From assembly GCA_965199095.1 (NCBI GenBank), contig CBDAQM010000003.1, positions 372,001 through 436,000 on the forward strand: a stretch of 64,000 bases of DNA. The letters run 5' to 3'. Made by a program: the position numbers and the translations under genes. This document shows positions 15,660-24,434 of the stretch, piece by piece. Position 1 is the stretch's first letter; the number at the start of each line of letters is the position of its first letter. The notes under the pieces were generated by a model, which was not told where the DNA came from, ran no database searches, and saw only the letters and a program-made list of their open reading frames with translations. The stretch is from LMUY01 sp965199095 (lineage in GTDB: Bacteria > Pseudomonadota > Alphaproteobacteria > Acetobacterales > Acetobacteraceae).

Positions 15660-16357
15660 AGCTCGATCACGTGGACGTCTCCGAACAGGTAGGGTCCGAA
15701 CTGATGCAGGCATGTTCCGGCATGGGTTTGCCGGGCATGCGCGGACAGCCTTGCGGCCTTGGCAGGCGGGATGTGGACGGCCGTCGTGCAAACGACCCTG
15801 AGCTGTACACCCGCCGCCGCGGCAAGGCGCTGCGTCGCCGAGAGGCCGGCGAAGGCATTGTGGGTCATCAACGCGCGTCCATGCGGCACCGCGAGGTGGC
15901 TGGGCAAGTGCTGGAGAAAGCGGTCCAACAGCAATCGCCCGTCTGGGCCGCCATAGCTCCATGTCTTGAAACGGTCCGGCGTGTCGGGACTGTCCATGGG
16001 GAATTGCGGCAAGTTGGCGACGATCAGGTCGAAGGTCCGCCCGGTCACGGGGGCCCACATGTCGCCGCAATGGATATCGTGCGCGGCGCCCAGGCCCGTC
16101 AGGAGGCTGCGCGCCGTCCTCACGGCAGCTTCCTCCACGTCGACGCCGGTCACGGTTGCCGCGCCAGACAAGACCGCTGCGGCGAGCACCGCTCCGCTCC
16201 CCGTGCCGATCTCCAACACGGACGCGGCCGGTTTGGCCAGCATCGCGTCCCTTAGGGCGCCGATCAGCAAACCGGTATATTCGGACGGAACAAATGCTCG
16301 CTCGTGCGTCGGACGGGCAGGATCACTGGCGTTGTTCGCGACCGTCGATGACGACAT
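15638..16357 (-). CDS. SAM-dependent methyltransferase, HemK/PrmC-like
   Basis: 239 residues with a class-I methyltransferase fold: motif I VLEIGTGSGAVLAAA, acidic motif II TVTGVDVEEAA, and motif IV DLIVANLPQFP, a variant of the NPPY motif used for amide or amine nitrogen methylation. HemK/PrmC enzymes methylate release-factor glutamine, but the usual N-terminal domain is missing and NPPY is altered to NLPQ, so the substrate is open. ATG 16357 has a good AAGGGG site upstream. It is the first gene of a minus-strand operon with the binding-protein/permease fusion; divergent from the TAXI gene. Confidence 0.78.
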   Translation of the reverse strand: MSSSTVANNASDPARPTHERAFVPSEYTGLLIGALRDAMLAKPAASVLEIGTGSGAVLAAAVLSGAATVTGVDVEEAAVRTARSLLTGLGAAHDIHCGDMWAPVTGRTFDLIVANLPQFPMDSPDTPDRFKTWSYGGPDGRLLLDRFLQHLPSHLAVPHGRALMTHNAFAGLSATQRLAAAAGVQLRVVCTTAVHIPPAKAARLSAHARQTHAGTCLHQFGPYLFGDVHVIELCWPPVA

Positions 16358-16511
16358 TGGACCGGCCCCTTATTGCCTCATCAACGGCGATGCTGGCCGA
16401 TCTTCGTGCCCGGTTTTCACACGCCTTACCTTGCCGCGAGCGACCCATTCTGTCCAGATAGGCTCGGCAAGTAGGGACATAGGACGTCGGGGTGCAAGTG
16501 CAGGGTGGAGC

Positions 16512-17777
16512 ATGGGTATGATGCTCGGCGGCGGACGTCGCCGGGTGCGCTGGGGACGCTACATGGTCCCCGTCCTGATCGTGGCAGTCATCGGCTGGGT
16601 TGCCGTCTCAGCCATTCCGCCGAACATGATCACGATTGAGACCGGGCCGGTCGGCGGCGGCTATTACGATGACGCCGTCAAGTACCAGGCCGTTCTGCGG
16701 CAACATGGCATCAAGACGGTCATCGTTCCGAAGGCGGACAGCCTGGCCCTGATCGCGGACGTCCAGAACGACCGGTCCGGGACGCGGGTCGGCTTCGCCG
16801 CCCAGGATGTCAAGCCGGACGACGTGCCCGATGTTTCATCGGCCGGCCGGGTGGAAATCCAACCGCTCTTCACCTTCGTCCAGCGCCGGTTGGCGCCGCT
16901 GGATGGCATGCGCGCGTTGCGAGGCCACAGCATCGTCCTGCCACCCGAGCACAGCGCCACGTCCGAGGCTGCGCTGAAGCTGTTGAGCCTGTTCGACATC
17001 GACGGCAGCAACAGCAAGATCACCATGATGCCGCTGAACGAGGCGGTTGCGGCGTTGCAAGCCGGCTCCTTCGACGCGGGCATGTTCCTGCTCTCGGCCG
17101 ATAACGGTTTTATCAAGACGATGGCCATGACGCCGACGCTGTCGCTGGTCGACGACCATCACACCCTGGCCGAAAGCCGCCGCATGCCCTTCCTGCAGCC
17201 GGTCGTGCTGCCCCGCGGCATCTACAGCCTGGCCGACGACCTGCCGCCGGACGATATCGGCTTGGTGGGCGCCCCGGTCGACGTGGTGGTGAGGAACAAC
17301 ATCAATCCCGCGCTCGGCTACGCGCTACTGGGCGCGATGGCCAAGGTGCATCGCGGTGCGACCCTGGTCAGCACTGCGGGCGCGTTCCCAACCCCGTCGG
17401 GCAGCGCGTTGCCGACGCTGCCGATCGCCGCCGGGTATTACCGGAACGGCATACCCTGGGTCTATCGCGAGTTGCCGCCGCCTGTCGCCGTGTTCGTCGA
17501 CCGCAACCTTGCCTTCGTGCTGACCCTGCTTGTCCTCACGCAGGTTTATCTCGGGTCCAAATGGATTTACGAACTCGGCTACTTCTCCGCCGACCAAGTG
17601 GCGCTGCTTGTGCTGCTCTGGATCTACCGCAGTTCGGCGCGACGCAAGAAGCTATCGGACCGGCGGTTGCGCCTGGTGCAAGGGATCGAGCGGATGCTGT
17701 TACGCCAGACCAACAAGCAACGGCGGGACACGCTCATCGCGCGGATCAGGACGATTTCCGAGCAGAGTTCACCTTGA
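16512..17777 (+). CDS. Membrane-anchored TAXI-family (TRAP-type) solute-binding protein
   Basis: 421 residues. An uncleaved-looking N-terminal helix (YMVPVLIVAVIGWVAVSAIP) leads into a TAXI-type binding domain: MITIETGPVGGGYYDDAVKY, LIADVQNDRSGTRVGFAAQD, LDGMRALRGHSIVLPPEHSA, FDAGMFLLSADNGFI. It then has a second helix (LAFVLTLLVLTQVYLGSKWI) and a basic cytoplasmic tail (RRKKLSDRRLRLVQ; RMLLRQTNKQRRDTLIARI). Ordinary TAXI proteins are soluble partners of a TRAP permease; anchoring at both ends with a cytoplasmic coil resembles a receptor. The start was set at ATG 16512, after GGGTGGAG, since the longer frame runs antisense through the methyltransferase. Confidence 0.8.
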   Translation: MGMMLGGGRRRVRWGRYMVPVLIVAVIGWVAVSAIPPNMITIETGPVGGGYYDDAVKYQAVLRQHGIKTVIVPKADSLALIADVQNDRSGTRVGFAAQDVKPDDVPDVSSAGRVEIQPLFTFVQRRLAPLDGMRALRGHSIVLPPEHSATSEAALKLLSLFDIDGSNSKITMMPLNEAVAALQAGSFDAGMFLLSADNGFIKTMAMTPTLSLVDDHHTLAESRRMPFLQPVVLPRGIYSLADDLPPDDIGLVGAPVDVVVRNNINPALGYALLGAMAKVHRGATLVSTAGAFPTPSGSALPTLPIAAGYYRNGIPWVYRELPPPVAVFVDRNLAFVLTLLVLTQVYLGSKWIYELGYFSADQVALLVLLWIYRSSARRKKLSDRRLRLVQGIERMLLRQTNKQRRDTLIARIRTISEQSSP

Positions 17778-17787
17778 CGCCAGCGCG

Positions 17788-18639
17788 TCAGCCGAATTTC
17801 TGGGCGAGTACTTTTGCCTCTTTGGCGAAGGACTGGACCTCCGTAAGCACTTTCCCGATGACCGTGTCCGATCTCTCAGCAACGCTTTCCCACTCGAGCG
17901 CCGCGTTCGTGGCGTTGTGAAGTTGCTTGCTGTAGTGGTTGAACGTGTCGGTGATGGCCTTCTCCTGGGCCTTCAGCTTGGAAAGCCCAGCCATCATGCC
18001 TCGACAGGGCTGGAAGACTGCATCGTTCCATTGCTTGGAGGCGCTGGCCGGCCGCTGTCCTTCCTTCTTGGCGAAGTCGGCCATCGTGACCGCCTGCACC
18101 TTGCCAGCCGAAACAACAATGCCCTTCCATGTCTCCTTGTCGACGATCTTGAGAAAGTCGGCGAGTTTCTGCCGCACGGCCGGTATCTCGGCAGCGATCA
18201 ACGGCACCATGGTTTTCATCGTCACGTCGTCCACCTTCTTGCCGTAGCTGGTGGCCGCGGAGACGACGGATTGGGCATAGGCCGTCGTGGATTTGGGCAC
18301 GACCTTACTGTTGCCGAACTCCTCCGCCGCCGCCTTGGCGGCAGCGCCAGCCGCCTTCACAGCCTTGGACAGGGCTTCGACTTGCGTGATGAACGCCTTC
18401 GCCTTGTCCTCGGCTTGGGACTTCCAGCTTTCGGTCGTCATACCGAGGATGATTTGCCCATCGACTGGGAAATTGGGCTTCGCCAGGAAGGCCACCACCT
18501 TGGCCTTGGTGTCTGCGACCGCGTCCAGCGCGTTCCCGACACCCGTGAAGCCCTTCATTTTGGCGATGACGCCTTTATTCTTTTTCCAGCCCTCCGGGGT
18601 CAGCTCCTTGGGAAGGTCGAAATCCTTGGCAGTGATCAT
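17788..18639 (-). CDS. Helical protein of unknown function, downstream of candidate effector
   Basis: 283 residues, no signal peptide or membrane helix, rich in Lys/Ala and almost wholly helical (KSQAEDKAKAFITQVEALSK; KAVKAAGAAAKAAAEEFGNS; LKAQEKAITDTFNHYSKQL). ATG 18639 follows a clear GAGGGG site. It lies downstream of the LysM/DUF3626-like gene on the same strand, with a 370-base gap. An effector-associated adaptor, chaperone or immunity role is possible by position only. I do not recognise a family. Confidence 0.6.
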   Translation of the reverse strand: MITAKDFDLPKELTPEGWKKNKGVIAKMKGFTGVGNALDAVADTKAKVVAFLAKPNFPVDGQIILGMTTESWKSQAEDKAKAFITQVEALSKAVKAAGAAAKAAAEEFGNSKVVPKSTTAYAQSVVSAATSYGKKVDDVTMKTMVPLIAAEIPAVRQKLADFLKIVDKETWKGIVVSAGKVQAVTMADFAKKEGQRPASASKQWNDAVFQPCRGMMAGLSKLKAQEKAITDTFNHYSKQLHNATNAALEWESVAERSDTVIGKVLTEVQSFAKEAKVLAQKFG

Positions 18640-19009
18640 TGGTTGACCCCTCTAGACCATAAGGCTGGCGACATCGGTCCGGTTGTCCGCCGAGCGCTGG
18701 TTGCGGACGATGCCAAACGATTAGGACCGAAACCTTGGTGGCGTCAACACTCGTTGCGGTTTGGTAGAGAAGCTCGACTACCCCGCGGCGGCAGGGCGTC
18801 TTGCCAGACGGCTTCGATTGGACCGCCAAGGTTTCGCCTGGCCAAGGCTGTGCCGTTGGCTACTTCCGGGCGGAAAGCCTGGCCTCGTGCTGAAGTCAGC
18901 GCAGTCAGTGGCCCGCTGTCCGAACGCGGAGACCGACGCTGCCAATGCCGATCGCGCGGACCTGCACCTGTCGGAGTAAGCCGGGCGGCAACCCAGTCGC
19001 CGACCGGTC
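18640..19009. other. Gap without a recognisable gene
   Basis: About 370 bases between two minus-strand genes. Short frames on both strands have no recognisable content and no ribosome binding sites. It should contain the promoter or leader of the 17788-18639 gene and the 3' end of the 19010-22135 transcript; I see no convincing terminator hairpin. Confidence 0.5.
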
Positions 19010-22000
19010 TCAGCCCGCGCCGAGTTCGTGCATTCGGGCCGTGATCGTCTGATTGTCATTCAGCACCTCCAACCCGTCTGGTTTCGTTCCATACTCCTGC
19101 GCCGCGATTGCGTATTTGTCGGCGAAGCGTTGGATGTTGTCGCGCAGGGTCTTGTCCATCTTCGGCGGCAGGTAGATCGCTTTAGCGTCCTTGGCCATGT
19201 CGAAGCCGCCATAGAGATGAACCTCGAAATCCAGTTTCGTAGCGACCGCCGTCGTGCCGGACTTCGCGTTCATCACCATGGCGTCGAGGTAGCGGGTGTT
19301 CGCGGTATGGCCCAGCATGTCATAGACCATCATCAGCAGGTCCTTGCGCTGCGTGGCGGCGATGGCTGCGCTGCCCCGGATGGCGAAGGCGATGCGGGAC
19401 CGTACCTCATCCCGCAAGAGGAAATGCGCGCTGCCATAATAGTTCTTGCCGTAGGACTCGCCGAACTCGTCCGGGTTCACCGCTCCGATTGCGCCGCCCT
19501 TCAGCTTGTCGAAGTTGACGTTGGCGGCGCCGAAGACCTGCTGGTCCTCGAACGCCATCTCGTCGCCGCGGGCCTCCCTGGCGTCCTTGTCGCGGCGCCA
19601 ACGCATGTAGTTGTCGCCCCGCTCCTGCCAACCACCGCGCTGGCCGCCGGTGATGGCGGCGCTGCCGGTCTTCTTGGTATCGCGGCCGAGCAGGTCCTGC
19701 GCCGACATCTCGCCGCGGCTGAAGACGACTTCCGACACGTAGGTGTTGCCGAAGGCCGGGCCATCGTTGACCGGCGCCTCGAACAAGGCCTTAAACGAGA
19801 AGGTGATGGTGATCGGCACCGTCTTCAGCGTGGCAAAGACCGTGTCCAACAGCTTGCGGGCGCCGGCGGCGTCCGTGCCATAGCGTGCGGCCATGGACGT
19901 GTAGACATACTCCTCGACCGACTGCCCTTTCTCGGCCAGGTAGGCCTGCTTGTCCTCCTCATCCGCCCGCTGCAGCAGGCGCAGATGGGCGTGCTGGCGC
20001 GAGTTGAGCGCGCCGCGCTTGGCCTCCGCCGCTTGCTGCATAGCTTTGTCCAGCATCTTTTCGTTGGCCTCCATCTGGTCGAGCAGGTCGTGCACCTGCT
20101 GCTCCAATGCCATCGCGGCCGGCGAGCCGCGCTCCGCCTCTGATGCGGTGCGCAGCGCCTTGACAGTCTCGTCGAAGGACTTCTCCAGCTCGAACCGCTT
20201 GGCGCGTGGCTCCGCCAATAGGTCTTCCAAAACGCCGGGCTTGCGGAATTCCTGTCCGACACCGGGGGCGGGGATGTAGGGACGGTCGTCCCCCGGTGCG
20301 GCGTCGCTGCGGCGCGGGTCCTTCAGCTTGGCGGCGCCTGCCCGCAGTTCGTCCGGGGTGATGGCGCCCAGCGGGCTGGGACCGTCGGCTGCCTCGGCCG
20401 GTTCATTGTCCTTGCGCGGGACGCGGGTCGGACGCGGCGGTTCCGGATTGTCCCAGGCGGCCAGGTAGGGCGCCAACTGGTCCAGGACCGACAGGGAGGC
20501 CGGCACCCGCAGCGTGGCGCCGACCGGCAGCGGTTTGCCGTCCGCCAATCCAGCCACCATCAACGGGTCGCCAGCGCCGCCGGTGCCGTTCGGCTGATAG
20601 ACCACCTTGTTCAATTCGCGCAGCTTTGCCACGGCCTCCTTCGGCGGCATGCCTGGCAGGACGGCGGCGGCCACGCTCGCCAGCGTGTCGCCTTTCTTCA
20701 CCGTGTGGACCTGCTGCCCGGACACCACCATCGCCAGGGAATCGCCGCCGGGCGCGCTGGTCCAAATCGGCTGATCCCGCATCGACATGGCGTTTTCGGA
20801 CTTGGTGGTCATCTGGACCAGGTCTCTCGCCTGTTTCTCGCTCAACTCCCCGGTGACGTTGTCCAGGGCGAAGTTCTGTTCCTTGCCATTCGTCTTGTCT
20901 TTCTTCAGCATGCCGGCTTGGACTTCGGAGTAGGACTGGCTGCCCAACTCGATCTCCGCCTGCTGCCGCAGCAGATCGAACATGGCGGACGGCGTTTGCC
21001 CGCCTATCTCCGCCATGTCGCGGATGCGCTGCACGGCGTCGTCCGGCCGGATCTTGCCAGTGAGCAGCTTCATCAACGGGTCGTCCGCCACCAACGCCTT
21101 GGCCAGGTCGACGGCCTCGGTCGCGTCCCCCTTTGCCTGGAGAGATGCCGCGTTGGCCGGGCCGGCTATCCCGGCCGCGATATCGTCGCCGAACTCCGTC
21201 AGCGCCATGTCCGCCAGTCGGCCGCGCACGTACGGGTCGGTGACGACGTTGGTGCTGACCTTTCCATCCTTGCCCGTGGTGGGCACCGTCATGTTCGTCG
21301 TCATCTCTTTGACCACGACCTTCACGGTGGCGGCCAGGCGCATGGCGTCGTTCTTCTGCTTGTTGCCCGGCACCGCCTCGTCGCGGACGAAATGCTCGTC
21401 ATACGCGGTCAGCCGCGCCTTGACGTGGTCCATGGGCGTGCGGCCCATGGCGTCCTTGGCGGTGGAGGCCAACGGGGCGGCGAACCGGCCGATCGCCGCC
21501 ACAGTGGCCACCATGTCGCGGGTGGCGGCACGGGCGGTGCCTGGCACGGCGGGCTTGGCCGCCTCCGCCTTGGTGGTCGCGAGCAAGGTTGTGGCCGAGG
21601 TTTGGACTAGCCCCAGCGTCGTCAGCACGGTCGCGCCGTCATAGGGTTGCCCTCGAACCTGCTGCGCCAGCACGTCGACCTGCTGGCGCAGCCCGTCCAT
21701 CTGGGTCTGGATGGTCTTCGCGGCTGCGGCGTCGGCCACGTCGCGCCGCACCGTGCGGATTTCGTCCAACAGCTTGCCCACCGCAACAGTCTTGGCGTTC
21801 GCCTCCGAGACCGCCTTGTCCTTGGCCGCGACCGCCTCCCTGACTTGCTGCTCCACGGCCTGCTGCGTGGCCATCGCGTCGTCCCGCACGGTCCGCATCG
21901 CGACCCAGGCCTCGGCAGGCTTCGCCGCGCCCGCCTGCTTCTGCGTGGCGATCCGTCTCTCCACGCCAGCGATCCGCGTGTCCAAATCCTTACGAATCTG

Positions 22001-22135
22001 CAGCGTGTCGGGGAGCTGCTTCGCCATAGCCTTCGCTGTGTCCAGGAAGGTGGATGCCTCCCCCACCCGAGCGCCGAGCTTGGCCGTCAGCTTGGCCTTG
22101 GATAGGAACTTGGCCTTGAATGCTTCTTTGTCCAT
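19010..22135 (-). CDS. LysM-containing protein with C-terminal DUF3626-like domain, candidate T6SS effector
   Basis: 1041 residues, no signal peptide. The N-terminal ~450 residues are helical and repetitive (KAKFLSKAKLTAKLGARVGE; RVATIAARDMVATVAAIG-type segments). A LysM domain at ~490-570 (VHTVKKGDTLASVAAAVLPG, LRELNKVVYQPN, LPVGATLRVP) can bind peptidoglycan. A charged linker follows. The C-terminal ~270 residues contain FGNTYVSEVVFSRG, AFEDQQVFGAANVNFDKL, YYGSAHFLLRDEVRSRIAF and LDFEVHLYGGFDMAKDAKAI, a pattern I associate with DUF3626-type proteins (thought to be ADP-ribosyltransferase-like; from memory, not verified). The start has AGGGAAG nearby. Size, LysM, lack of secretion signal and position near vgrG suggest a T6SS-delivered toxin. 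Confidence 0.68.
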   Translation of the reverse strand: MDKEAFKAKFLSKAKLTAKLGARVGEASTFLDTAKAMAKQLPDTLQIRKDLDTRIAGVERRIATQKQAGAAKPAEAWVAMRTVRDDAMATQQAVEQQVREAVAAKDKAVSEANAKTVAVGKLLDEIRTVRRDVADAAAAKTIQTQMDGLRQQVDVLAQQVRGQPYDGATVLTTLGLVQTSATTLLATTKAEAAKPAVPGTARAATRDMVATVAAIGRFAAPLASTAKDAMGRTPMDHVKARLTAYDEHFVRDEAVPGNKQKNDAMRLAATVKVVVKEMTTNMTVPTTGKDGKVSTNVVTDPYVRGRLADMALTEFGDDIAAGIAGPANAASLQAKGDATEAVDLAKALVADDPLMKLLTGKIRPDDAVQRIRDMAEIGGQTPSAMFDLLRQQAEIELGSQSYSEVQAGMLKKDKTNGKEQNFALDNVTGELSEKQARDLVQMTTKSENAMSMRDQPIWTSAPGGDSLAMVVSGQQVHTVKKGDTLASVAAAVLPGMPPKEAVAKLRELNKVVYQPNGTGGAGDPLMVAGLADGKPLPVGATLRVPASLSVLDQLAPYLAAWDNPEPPRPTRVPRKDNEPAEAADGPSPLGAITPDELRAGAAKLKDPRRSDAAPGDDRPYIPAPGVGQEFRKPGVLEDLLAEPRAKRFELEKSFDETVKALRTASEAERGSPAAMALEQQVHDLLDQMEANEKMLDKAMQQAAEAKRGALNSRQHAHLRLLQRADEEDKQAYLAEKGQSVEEYVYTSMAARYGTDAAGARKLLDTVFATLKTVPITITFSFKALFEAPVNDGPAFGNTYVSEVVFSRGEMSAQDLLGRDTKKTGSAAITGGQRGGWQERGDNYMRWRRDKDAREARGDEMAFEDQQVFGAANVNFDKLKGGAIGAVNPDEFGESYGKNYYGSAHFLLRDEVRSRIAFAIRGSAAIAATQRKDLLMMVYDMLGHTANTRYLDAMVMNAKSGTTAVATKLDFEVHLYGGFDMAKDAKAIYLPPKMDKTLRDNIQRFADKYAIAAQEYGTKPDGLEVLNDNQTITARMHELGAG

Positions 22136-22170
22136 CGTCGGATCTTCCCTTGCCGGCGGTCCGGTGAGAA

Positions 22171-22189
22171 CCTGGCCTGAAAGGCCAGG
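22171..22189. other. Perfect hairpin in divergent intergenic region
   Basis: CCTGGCC-TGAAA-GGCCAGG: a 7-bp perfect stem with 5-base loop, in the 136-base region between the divergently transcribed LysM gene and the duplicated-domain gene. It could be an operator for both or a leader structure; no T-run follows, so it is not an obvious terminator. Confidence 0.5.
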
Positions 22190-22271
22190 CCGCTTGCGTC
22201 AGACTTCCCGCAGCCGTATCAAATAACTGAGCGCCCCGGCAACAGGGGGTGTATTTGGCGCGAGGTGACGC

Positions 22272-23846
22272 ATGGCAGCTATGGATCCAGGCCTGGTCGC
22301 ACGGTTCATCCGGGCCGCCAAGCAGGACGACCCTATCCCGTTCGCCTTCGGCGCCGGCGCCAGTCCGGAGCAATCCTGCCTGCTGGTCGACAAGAGCAAG
22401 CCGGTCGGCACCCTGTTGACGACGGCCAAGCGCGAGGCCGGCAAGGCGTTCGGTGGCACGGTGTATTGCCAGGGCTCGGACGTGACGTTCCACAGCGATG
22501 ACGCGCCGTCCAACGCCACCAAGGCGATCAGCGATTGGTTCAAGGCCAACAAGCTGAGCCTGAAGCCCACCGTGTCCGCCGCGCCCGTCGCGGAGGAAGA
22601 CGACGAAGACGTTGAGGAAGGGCCAGCCCTGTTCGCCCAGGCCCAGGTGGAGAAGGGATTGCGCCGGGCGCGCAAAAAACCGGTCAATTTTGCCTTCGCG
22701 TTGGGCCGCAAGCCGGAGGATAGCCTGCTGGCCATCCACGTGCGCAAGAAGCCCGAGCAGCTCGCGATGCTGGCGCGCAAGGAAAGCGGCAGCGCCCGCG
22801 GCGGGTTCGGCACGCTATCGGCGGATGGCGCCAAGCTGGCAGAGTTCCACTGCGAGCGCGACCCACCGCCCGGCATGCGCAAGCACCTGCGGATGCTGTT
22901 CCGCGGCTGGGGCCTCAAGACCAAGGTCAAGATCTTCGGACCGGACGGCGAGTTCGTCGAGGCGGGCGATGAGGAGGACGACGAGGACGCCGCCCCCGCC
23001 GCGGCGACCGATGCGCCATCGGCTGACGACGCCGCGCTGGCCGGGCTGCGGCAGCGCTTGCAAGCGGTATTCGCCGACCTGAAGCAACTGGCCAAGAGCG
23101 ACCCGGCGCGGGGCGATGCCGCCCGCAGCGGCTACAGCGCATGCGAAGCGGCGATCAAGGCTGGCGATGCGGCCGAGGCCGGACGGCAGATGGATGCGTT
23201 GGACCGGCTACTGGCCGCGGCCGGCAGCGCCCCGCCCGGCGACGGCGCCACGGACGCGCTGAAGGCCGAGCTGGCACGGCTCATGCCCGGCTTGAAGGAG
23301 GCCGCCAAGCTGCCGGACCGCACCGCCCCGGTGCGCGAGCAATGGCGCCTTGCCGATACCGCGATCAAGGGCGGCGACGCCCGCGGCGCCGAGGCCGCGA
23401 TGGTGCAACTGCGCGAACTGGCCCGGCTGCCGGCTGGCGAGGCCGGGTTGGCCGCGGCGCTAGCGGCCTGGGCCAAGCGCCGCGCCGAGTACCGGGATGC
23501 GAGCGAGTTGGTGGACCGCCAGATCGCCGCGCTCCAGGCAGTGCTGCGGCAGAGCGACGACGAGGATTTGGAGGAGATCGCGGAAGCCGGGCTGAACGCG
23601 GTGACCGGCAATTTCCGCGTCTCGATGATGGCCGCCATGGCGGAGGTGGACGCCGCGTCCGGCCCCGCCTTCCGCACCGCCGCGGCCAAAGCCATGCGCA
23701 ACATCGAGGCGTTCCAGGACCATATCGGCTCGGACGAGCGGGTCGAGGCGGTGGACGAGAACCCGTTCGGCGTCACGGTGTCGATCCGTGAGACGCTGGG
23801 CGGCGCGTTGTCAGGCCTGCGCGACGCGCTGGCCCTGGCGGCCTGA
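22272..23846 (+). CDS. Protein with internally duplicated ~90-residue domain, unknown function
   Basis: 524 residues. Two related segments, ~residues 8-96 (FIRAAKQDDPIPFAFGAGAS ... CLLVDKSKPVGTLLTTAKRE ... GGTVYCQGSDVTFHS) and ~125-215 (LRRARKKPVNFAFALGRKPE ... LLAIHVRKKPEQLAMLARKE ... GGFGTLSADGAKLAEFHC), share order and key residues, separated by an acidic linker. A second acidic linker leads to a helical C-terminal half (MDALDRLLAAA; MVQLRELARLP). No signal peptide or membrane helix. It is divergent from the LysM gene, sharing its promoter region, and is probably a functional partner. The family is not recognised. Confidence 0.65.
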   Translation: MAAMDPGLVARFIRAAKQDDPIPFAFGAGASPEQSCLLVDKSKPVGTLLTTAKREAGKAFGGTVYCQGSDVTFHSDDAPSNATKAISDWFKANKLSLKPTVSAAPVAEEDDEDVEEGPALFAQAQVEKGLRRARKKPVNFAFALGRKPEDSLLAIHVRKKPEQLAMLARKESGSARGGFGTLSADGAKLAEFHCERDPPPGMRKHLRMLFRGWGLKTKVKIFGPDGEFVEAGDEEDDEDAAPAAATDAPSADDAALAGLRQRLQAVFADLKQLAKSDPARGDAARSGYSACEAAIKAGDAAEAGRQMDALDRLLAAAGSAPPGDGATDALKAELARLMPGLKEAAKLPDRTAPVREQWRLADTAIKGGDARGAEAAMVQLRELARLPAGEAGLAAALAAWAKRRAEYRDASELVDRQIAALQAVLRQSDDEDLEEIAEAGLNAVTGNFRVSMMAAMAEVDAASGPAFRTAAAKAMRNIEAFQDHIGSDERVEAVDENPFGVTVSIRETLGGALSGLRDALALAA

Positions 23847-23869
23847 GGCGCGAGCGGGAGGGAATCGTC

Positions 23870-24434
23870 ATGGGCCGGTCGAGCGAGTTCAACCTCAAAG
23901 GCCGATTCGAGAAGGTGAAGGACGCGGTTGACGAGCTCGACACCTGGGTCCGACCTTGAGTCGCGTCAGAGCCCGATAGCAGCGCAGGCCCGGGCGGACG
24001 AGCAAGGTTATCGGCAGTCCCTGGCGACGGCGCGAAGTGCCATGTCCGTTGGAACCAAGCAGCAGCAGCAACAGACGTTCGAGTCGCTGGAAGCGGTGAA
24101 GAAGGCGGCGCGGATCACGCTGAAGACCACGCGGATCGCGGCCAAGAAGACGCCCTTCACCGCCGCCCCGTCCGGCAGCGGCAACCCGGTCAATGTCTAC
24201 ATCTCCGACATCCCGGGTTTCGGCGATCTGGGCAAGACTGCCCTGCCCTCCCTGGCTGGCAAGACGCAGCAGGATGCGATGATCGAGGCCGTGGCTGGCA
24301 AGATGCAGGCCGGTAAGACGAAGTTCGACTCGCTGATGACCATGCCGGACGACGATTTCGCCAGCCACGAGCGGGAATGGCGATCGGTCGACGGCCGCGA
24401 CGATTGTTCCTGCCCGCGGAATCCCGCACCGTAG
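23870..24434 (+). pseudogene. Frame-disrupted small gene after the duplicated-domain gene
   Basis: A well-formed start (GGGAGGG then ATG at 23870) opens a frame MGRSSEFNLKGRFEKVKDAV that stops after 29 codons at 23959. A second frame, open from 23928 to 24434, continues with plausible coding sequence (GYRQSLATARSAMSVG, TFESLEAVKKAARITLKTTR, NPVNVYISDIPGFGDLGKTA) but its own start lacks a ribosome binding site. The simplest reading is one gene broken by a small indel near 23940. The C-terminal end (RDDCSCPRNPAP) also looks out of frame. Programmed frameshifting or a sequencing error are alternatives. Confidence 0.5.

Noticed and set aside
18575..18829. 84-residue minus-strand frame in the gap before the helical gene
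   Set aside because: It overlaps the start of the 17788-18639 gene in another frame and shows no conserved content.
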